A stretch of 64,000 nt of DNA from Paenibacillus sp. IHBB 10380 (GTDB lineage: Bacteria > Bacillota > Bacilli > Paenibacillales > Paenibacillaceae): assembly GCF_000949425.1 (NCBI RefSeq), contig NZ_CP010976.1:3224001-3288000 (forward strand), read 5' to 3'. The notes below the pieces were generated by a model. It worked only from the letters and a program-made list of their open reading frames with translations. It did not search any database and was not told the origin of the DNA. Positions 58,692 through 64,000 of the stretch are shown here, piece after piece. The translations under genes and the position numbers were made by a program. Position 1 is the stretch's first letter. Each line of letters begins with the position of its first letter.

Positions 58692-60525
58692 TCCCTTTCA
58701 GCCTAAACCATTCTCCAACCGCTTCTTTAAGAATGGTTCGGGTTGCTTCCACCTCTTTAATGTGCAAGTATTCATGATTCGTATGATCTAAGCTGGAATC
58801 CCCAGGTCCATAAGCTACCATTGGTGTAGCATCCCATGTCGTTGCCAGTGTGTTCATATCACTGGTACCTCGTTTTTTAATATAATGAATGGACTTTTCT
58901 TCCTTAGCGAAGCTACGAACAAACGCTTTAACCAATACACAATTACGTGGATTAGCAAATCCAGGTGTAGCGCGTAAGACCTTCACAATCACCTCGTCAC
59001 CAAAATCCAACGCAATCTTCGACGCGTAATCTTTACCGGCAGGAGGTGAAATTCTAAAATTCAATATTCCGCTTACCGTGAGTATTCCTTTTTCATTGGT
59101 GTGTTGGATATCAATGAGTGACGATAGGCATTGAGGGTCAATATTCTGCACCCTTGAACGTATGTCCTCGACAACCACATGTAATTGATCGATGACACTC
59201 AGCGCATCTTTGGCAGCCGTATGTTCTTGGGGGCGAGTAATGGTAATCTCAAGTTTATAGAGTCCATAGTAGCCCAATGTTAGACTCCCTTCCCCGCTGG
59301 GTTCACCAATAATCACGGCATCGGCACTGTAATGATCTTTAATATAATGGGCTCCTTTAGAAGACGATATTTCCTCTTCTACCGCACCAATGACCAGTAA
59401 AGTACCATCCGAAGGTACCTCCGCATCTCTCAACATATGAACGAAGTTCACGAAACATCCTTTGGCGTCTACTACACCTCTACCTGTAATTCCTTGGCTG
59501 TCACTTTCGACTTTCCAAATATGCGGAACCGTGTCCAAGTGCCCTAGAAGCAATAGCTTATTAGGTCCATTTCCTTTTTGAAAAACGATATTACCGACTT
59601 CATCAATCCGACCCGAAACGCCTGGATATTGAATGGTATCCAACAAATAATGAGCTAGCTCATGTTCACCTTGGGAAATCGAGGGGATACGCACAACCTT
59701 ATTCAATAAGTCCATATCATTGAGGTCTTTCTCCATATTCCAAAACCAAGTTTTACCTGTACCCTCTAACGTATGAGGTCCGGTAATACATACATCGCAA
59801 ATCCCATGTTGAATGGCTAAATTTGCAGCCCGTACCTTTTGCTTCATTCTTCCTGTAATCGAATGGATTTCGTCACCTAAGTAAACATCCGAGAGGGTTG
59901 ATCTTTCATCTTCTACGTTCTCAAGTATTCCGTAGGTACTAGTCACAAACCTTAGATGTTGCGCTTCTAACTCGATCGCTAAATGAGCTGCCAGCACATC
60001 AGCATCAATATTAATGAACGCTCCAAGCACTTTATCTATGATCGGAGGTGTAAGGCACACGACATCAAATGTAGCTAATGTAGCTTTCAAGAAATCCACA
60101 TTACACCCTGTGAAGTTACCAAATAATGAATCTCTGACAATGACAGGTTTATTGTTCTTTAATACTTTGAGAGGTTTGGCTTTGGTTCCAAAGACAATGT
60201 CATTCTCTCCACCAGATTGTGAGAATACGTTAAGCTTGTGTTTTCTCAGATTTTCATTGACGATCGGGATAATTATTTCATCATACGCAGCTCGGATGAT
60301 GGGCATTTCTTCAGGAGAGCAGTACCGAACTTCATCCCCACTTACTAACGTAAGAAACGGTATTTCTCGATCGATATTGTTATATTTTTGTTTAATCCCT
60401 TCAGCACCACCTGCCACCAAAAGAATCTTGCCACCTCGGTGTACAATCTCAGCAATTTCCTCAAATATTTCTGGATGGTTCACCAGGGTACTGCTTCCTA
60501 ATTTAATAACGTATAAGTGATCCAT
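58684..60525 (-). CDS. Fused LysZ-like amino acid kinase and LysK-like hydrolase
   Basis: 613 residues from ATG 60525 (AAGGAGT about 12 bases upstream; ATG 60525 follows the preceding stop by one base). Residues 1-265 are an amino acid kinase domain of the ArgB/LysZ group: VIKLGSSTLVNHPEI, LVAGGAEGIKQ, DADVLAAHLA and ITGRMKQKVRAA. Residues 270-613 are an M20 metallopeptidase of the LysK group: GHLDTVP (His329, Asp331), DAKG (Asp353), VEEE (Glu383, Glu384), IGEPSGEGSLTLGYYG, KKRGTSDMN and AYGPGDSSLDHT, the last two characteristic of LysK. One enzyme would activate the carrier-bound acid and the other release the finished amino acid. Such a fusion is not known to me. Confidence 0.85.
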   Translation of the reverse strand: MDHLYVIKLGSSTLVNHPEIFEEIAEIVHRGGKILLVAGGAEGIKQKYNNIDREIPFLTLVSGDEVRYCSPEEMPIIRAAYDEIIIPIVNENLRKHKLNVFSQSGGENDIVFGTKAKPLKVLKNNKPVIVRDSLFGNFTGCNVDFLKATLATFDVVCLTPPIIDKVLGAFINIDADVLAAHLAIELEAQHLRFVTSTYGILENVEDERSTLSDVYLGDEIHSITGRMKQKVRAANLAIQHGICDVCITGPHTLEGTGKTWFWNMEKDLNDMDLLNKVVRIPSISQGEHELAHYLLDTIQYPGVSGRIDEVGNIVFQKGNGPNKLLLLGHLDTVPHIWKVESDSQGITGRGVVDAKGCFVNFVHMLRDAEVPSDGTLLVIGAVEEEISSSKGAHYIKDHYSADAVIIGEPSGEGSLTLGYYGLYKLEITITRPQEHTAAKDALSVIDQLHVVVEDIRSRVQNIDPQCLSSLIDIQHTNEKGILTVSGILNFRISPPAGKDYASKIALDFGDEVIVKVLRATPGFANPRNCVLVKAFVRSFAKEEKSIHYIKKRGTSDMNTLATTWDATPMVAYGPGDSSLDHTNHEYLHIKEVEATRTILKEAVGEWFRLKGSE

Positions 60526-60526
60526 A

Positions 60527-61588
60527 TTAAGGCCATACTCCTTCCAATTCAGATTGCAGTCCTGTCTCCTCTGGGAAACCCATATAGAGATTTGCCGCCT
60601 GAATCGCTTGTCCTCCAGCACCTTTTATTAAATTATCTATACTCGAGATCGATACACAATTCTTCCCGTCAATATACACACCCACTTCCGCGTAATTCGT
60701 TCCCGCTACGGTTTTGATCATAGGATTAGAATTGTGCCCAACGTTGGAATTGAAATAATGGATAAACGGTGTAGATGCATAAGTGCTGTAAAAGGCCTTT
60801 TTCACATCAATCTCTGAAACACCTTCTTTTAGAACCGAATATGACGTAACCATGATGCCTCTTGGCAGATCAAGGCTATACGTAGAAAACTGCAGATCAA
60901 TTTCTTTTTGAAAATACGTCTTGAAAGCAAATTCGATCTCTGGCTTATGTCTATGCCCATGTACTTTATGCGGTCGAAAATTATTCGTACGCTCAGCATG
61001 ATGCTCGGTCGTCGTTTTCCCTCCTCCACTAGAACCTGTTTTAGCATCGGATACAATACGATTCTCGATTAGGTCATGGGCCAATAGTGGATATAAAGTA
61101 TAAATCGTTGCCACAGCCATACAGCCCGGAAGGTTTACAACCTTCACTTGGTGATCGATTCTACTAAACTCAGGAATATAGTAATAACTAGAGCCGTTAA
61201 ATTCATGCTTTAGCGTTTCGGGATAATGCTTCTGTAAGAGATCCAGATCCGTAACTCTGTAATCTCCACTAACATTAAAAATATAATCCGCATGCAAAGA
61301 TATTTGATTAATGAATTGAGGTAGCACCCCCGTTGGTAAACAAGAGAACACAATGTCATATTTACCATCTAGGTCTGAAATTTTACTGAATTTGAGCGCA
61401 TTCGATTTCTTCCCATGTCTAAACGCCATGAAATGTTTATCTACGGGGCTTCCAGCTTTAGATTCCGAAGAGACAAATTCCACCTTTAAAAAGGGATGTT
61501 TGCTTAACAACCGATATATTTCAGCGCCTGTAAAACCAGTTCCGCCTAGAATGGCTACTCGTTTCACACGATATTCAGATGTACTCAT
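60527..61588 (-). CDS. LysY/ArgC-like semialdehyde-forming reductase
   Basis: 353 residues. NADP Rossmann start VAILGGTGFTGAEIYRLLS (residues 11-29), the nucleophile Cys156 in NLPGCMAVAT, TGSSGGGKTTTEHH, and VHGHRHKPEIEFAF. Reduces an acyl phosphate (glutamyl or aminoadipyl) to the semialdehyde. Overlaps the aminotransferase gene by four bases (ATGA). Confidence 0.88.
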   Translation of the reverse strand: MSTSEYRVKRVAILGGTGFTGAEIYRLLSKHPFLKVEFVSSESKAGSPVDKHFMAFRHGKKSNALKFSKISDLDGKYDIVFSCLPTGVLPQFINQISLHADYIFNVSGDYRVTDLDLLQKHYPETLKHEFNGSSYYYIPEFSRIDHQVKVVNLPGCMAVATIYTLYPLLAHDLIENRIVSDAKTGSSGGGKTTTEHHAERTNNFRPHKVHGHRHKPEIEFAFKTYFQKEIDLQFSTYSLDLPRGIMVTSYSVLKEGVSEIDVKKAFYSTYASTPFIHYFNSNVGHNSNPMIKTVAGTNYAEVGVYIDGKNCVSISSIDNLIKGAGGQAIQAANLYMGFPEETGLQSELEGVWP

Positions 61589-62907
61589 CCTAATCTAGCA
61601 TCCCTTTCATACAGAACTGGATCATTCGTGTTTCTTTCTACGATTTGACGAATGATGTCCGGATTTGCATCAATTTTTTGGAAAACTAAGGCGTAAGCTT
61701 GAATTCTTTCATATTCAATGGGTGATCTTAATTCTCTGCATATCGTTAAGGTAGACCGCAACATCTTCAGCGTTTCCGGGAAGTTGTGGATGTCATAACC
61801 TAAATCACTACGACCTGATAATGTAAATGGATAGCCGTTTCCAAAGCCAATCTTGTTCTTAAAAGGAAGATGCCCGGGGATCGGAACATTTTGCCATTCT
61901 CTTGCAAAAACACCTTCACTCATCGCCAGTTCTTGGATCGCATCCTTTACTTTATAATCAAGTAAATCTTCTAAACCCAAGTTTTCTGGAGATATCTTGA
62001 TTCTGTACATGTTATAGCTGTGCTTGGAACCCTCGGGTACTATCGGTCCTCTAAAGAGCTTTGTCTCCGAAAGGACCTTCGTAAGATATCCTGCATTTCT
62101 TGCTCGGATAGCATCATAATACGGGAGACGCTCCAACTGACTTATCCCAAAAGCGGCTGCAATCCAAGACATTCTGTAATCAATACCCGAATCTTCGAGA
62201 AAAGCCAAGGCTCTCTCATAATCTTCCCTCTCTTTGAAAAAGGCTATGCCGCCTTCTCCCCCAACAGGAAAGTTCTTATCTGCCATTAAACTTTGACCAG
62301 CTCCATCACCGATGGAGCCACATATTTGATGACCAATCGAAGCCGAATGAGCATGGGAAGCATCTTCAACCAAGCGTAAAGAATATTTCTTACTGATTTG
62401 GCTTAATTGCGTGAGGTCTGCTGGCAAGCCATGTACATGGACTGGCATGATCACTTTCGTTCTACTCGTGATCGCCTTCTCTACTTTGGCGGGATCTAGG
62501 CAATAGGTTTGTGGATCAATATCCACAAATATGGGAATCGCCTTTGCAGCCACAACAGCCTGAGCTGTAGCAATAAACGTAAACGCTGGTAGAATGACCT
62601 CATCGCCTGGTTGCACCCCCACTCCCACTAAAGCAAGGTGAAGACTAGAAGTACCGCTTGCTGTAGAAATCGCATAATTGGCTCCCACATAATGACGATA
62701 CTTCTCCGTAAATTCATCGATCACACGATCTGGGTCTTGCTGGATCGAGATTAACATCTGCATGACATCTTCCTTAGTGATGATTGGGAAATTAGTTTTT
62801 CTTACATCCTCAGGGATGACAGCAGGGCCACCCTTATATGCCAGATCAGCGCCTATCCAATCATCTGAAGGAAGTTCCAACAGCTTTTGTATGAAATCTG
62901 TCTTCAT
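61585..62907 (-). CDS. DegT/DnrJ/EryC1-type PLP aminotransferase
   Basis: 440 residues. GANYAISTASGTSSLHLAL, VILPAFTFIATAQAVV, VEDASHAHSAS (Asp182) and the PLP lysine Lys211 in LMADKNFPVGGEGG. AAGGAGG precedes ATG 62907. Normally these act on sugars or carrier-bound ketones; here it would amine the chain extended by transketolase. It overlaps the preceding gene by 47 bases. Confidence 0.88.
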   Translation of the reverse strand: MKTDFIQKLLELPSDDWIGADLAYKGGPAVIPEDVRKTNFPIITKEDVMQMLISIQQDPDRVIDEFTEKYRHYVGANYAISTASGTSSLHLALVGVGVQPGDEVILPAFTFIATAQAVVAAKAIPIFVDIDPQTYCLDPAKVEKAITSRTKVIMPVHVHGLPADLTQLSQISKKYSLRLVEDASHAHSASIGHQICGSIGDGAGQSLMADKNFPVGGEGGIAFFKEREDYERALAFLEDSGIDYRMSWIAAAFGISQLERLPYYDAIRARNAGYLTKVLSETKLFRGPIVPEGSKHSYNMYRIKISPENLGLEDLLDYKVKDAIQELAMSEGVFAREWQNVPIPGHLPFKNKIGFGNGYPFTLSGRSDLGYDIHNFPETLKMLRSTLTICRELRSPIEYERIQAYALVFQKIDANPDIIRQIVERNTNDPVLYERDARLG

Positions 62908-63547
62908 TCTCGTGGTTCCTCCTTAGCAATGTTAATTTCACACATGCCCCCACTAGGGGGCTTAATCGATAGTTAAACTGGATGGCTGGCTCGATTTCAG
63001 AATCACTTTCTTCTTGCGTCCACATCGTTTTCAAATCAAAAGCACCAAAAATCTTTAATCTCTCCGCTTTCTTCCAAACAGAAATGTCATTCACCGCTAA
63101 TGCTGCACAAGGACCAAACCCTAAATCCGTAAAATCTAATACTAGTGCTTGAGCATCTGTCGTTTTGGATACAACCAAGGCTTCCAAGTCATTGAGATTC
63201 TCCCAATTCACTGAAATGGTTGCATAACCATGTCCAAGTTCTAGATCAGACTCTAAATTAATCCCTAACCAATTCAAAAATTTTCTTTCCTGATCACTCG
63301 CTTTCGCTAGTCGAGTAGATGAACCATGTACAATATTCTGTCCCCATAATGCACCATGTACGGCACCTGTATAGCTATTGAATAAGGCTACGTGTTTAGC
63401 CTTGGTTATCTTGCTAATGCTCTTCTCTAAACCTTTTAATTCATTCTCATTCTTTTCAATACTCATAATGACACCTGAATTAAGAACTCTAGATAATACA
63501 AATGAAAGCGAGAAGTAATTTTCTTTTTTGATCACGGAATCTGCCAT
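62861..63547 (-). CDS. Half-size DegT-like protein without catalytic lysine
   Basis: 228 residues from ATG 63547 (GGAGGAGG upstream). LKGLEKSISKITKAKHVALFN and SYTGAVHGALWG resemble the N-terminal PLP-fold start of DegT proteins, and IQFNYRLSPLVGACVKLTLL resembles their later NYRxSxLxAA segment. The central part carrying the PLP Asp and Lys is missing or altered. It could be a non-catalytic partner of the full-length aminotransferase next to it. I do not recognise a named family. Confidence 0.6.
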   Translation of the reverse strand: MADSVIKKENYFSLSFVLSRVLNSGVIMSIEKNENELKGLEKSISKITKAKHVALFNSYTGAVHGALWGQNIVHGSSTRLAKASDQERKFLNWLGINLESDLELGHGYATISVNWENLNDLEALVVSKTTDAQALVLDFTDLGFGPCAALAVNDISVWKKAERLKIFGAFDLKTMWTQEESDSEIEPAIQFNYRLSPLVGACVKLTLLRRNHENEDRFHTKAVGTSFR

Positions 63548-63563
63548 TGTTCCTCCTCCATTA

Positions 63564-64000
63564 TTAATTTATTATTTGAGCAAATTTACTTTTCAACGCT
63601 ATTTTTTTCTTAAGATATTGTGCAATATGATCCGCAACATCGACACCATGGATCTTCCATGACTTGGAGAATTCAGGATTTTGATTAATTTCGCATACGA
63701 GATAACAGTTATTCTTGAAATCATAGAATAGATCTAATCCATAGATACCTTCTCCCAAAATATCAATCAGTTTGTTACATATAGATCCAATCTCGTGGTT
63801 AATATCCATCGGTTCTATTTCAGCACCAAGATGTGTATTGGTTTTCCAGTTGTCGATGGATACTCTGCGGAAAGCCACAATGGGCTTACTTCCCACAATC
63901 ACGACCCGGATATCGAAATCCCCCTTATCCACAAATTCTTGAATCAATACAGGGAAGGATTGTTGCGTGGGATCCAAAGATTCCCTTGCCGCAGTCCATG
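63564..64000 (-). CDS. LysX/RimK-like ATP-grasp ligase (cut by window edge)
   Basis: C-terminal 145 residues; the frame continues past 64000, so the start is not seen (a TTG at 63977 is internal). ATP-grasp features are FVDKGDFDIRVVIVGSKPI, NWKTNTHLGAEIEPM, GLDLFYDF and the metal-binding CEINQNPEFSKSWKIHGVD. The pattern EINxxxEFxxS...GVD is closer to LysX, which attaches glutamate or aminoadipate to the LysW carrier, than to RimK or glutathione synthase. The carrier gene would be expected upstream, outside the window. Confidence 0.82.
   Translation of the reverse strand, partial: WTAARESLDPTQQSFPVLIQEFVDKGDFDIRVVIVGSKPIVAFRRVSIDNWKTNTHLGAEIEPMDINHEIGSICNKLIDILGEGIYGLDLFYDFKNNCYLVCEINQNPEFSKSWKIHGVDVADHIAQYLKKKIALKSKFAQIIN

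Noticed and set aside
60014..60520. Long plus-strand frame opposite the kinase domain of the LysZ-LysK fusion
   Set aside because: The kinase domain motifs are clear on the minus strand, so this is an antisense shadow.
63564..63977. Complete small ATP-grasp protein starting at TTG 63977
   Set aside because: The frame continues open to the window edge and the ATP-grasp fold would be missing its N-terminal half, so this is a truncated view of a longer gene.

Overview
The window looks like a chromosomal segment of a spore-former-type Firmicute, most likely a Paenibacillus or close relative. The basis is moderate AT-richness, strong AGGAGG ribosome binding sites with many TTG and GTG starts, a T-box leader, a YtpB-type terpene synthase, an LtaS-type lipoteichoic acid synthase, the hemE-hemH-hemY order of the Gram-positive (coproporphyrin) haem route, and small proteins known from Bacillales (YuzB/DUF1450, YtxH, YutE, LapA/YrvD). 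This is inference from gene content; no marker gene such as rRNA is present, and I see no tRNA or CRISPR array.

Layout. 1-6.7 kb: the tail of an unknown gene, a glycoside-hydrolase-like protein, and a MATE efflux gene split exactly in two by a 3,692-bp transposon-like element (2365-6056) with a 5-bp target duplication, tandem 20-bp end repeats and no intact transposase. Its cargo is a mosaic: a broken XRE regulator, a DUF2269 membrane protein behind a broken TetR gene, a decayed transposase, and a MerR regulator with a membrane methyltransferase. 6.7-18.4 kb: housekeeping and stress genes (VOC protein, AraC regulator, pfkA, ytpB, a nitroreductase behind a PerR-like box, yebC, a cold shock protein, pepF, a LapA-like protein, an M42 aminopeptidase) and an MFS transporter behind a T-box leader whose specifier reads as a proline codon. 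18.4-45.8 kb: ABC-F protein, DUF92, FAH, GDPD and CapA genes; hemEHY; an MFS pump; aminoglycoside-phosphotransferase-like kinase; methyltransferases; ltaS; many small conserved proteins; M14 peptidase; murI; a holin-like protein; a duplicated-domain HTH protein; and an ABC exporter overlapping a two-component system. 45.8-53.6 kb: a trypsin-like protease with a zinc-ribbon partner, then pstSCAB with a divergent LysR regulator.

53.9-64.0 kb (minus strand, running off the right edge) is the most interesting region: a tightly overlapping operon encoding a LysX-like ATP-grasp ligase, a half-size DegT-like protein, a full DegT-type aminotransferase, a LysY/ArgC-like reductase, a fused LysZ-like kinase plus LysK-like hydrolase, a split transketolase, an MFS exporter, an ATP-grasp amino-acid ligase and a flavodoxin-fold oxidoreductase. 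This matches the logic of amino-group-carrier-protein (LysW-type) biosynthesis: attach glutamate or a similar acid to a carrier, phosphorylate, reduce to the semialdehyde, extend by two carbons with transketolase, transaminate, release. It would then be joined to another amino acid and exported. The carrier protein itself is not in the window and would be expected beyond 64000.

Two copies of a palindromic dispersed repeat (29046-29237, 53664-53816) and a 53-bp IS3-type miniature element inside a terminator (6718-6770) complete the mobile or repetitive content.
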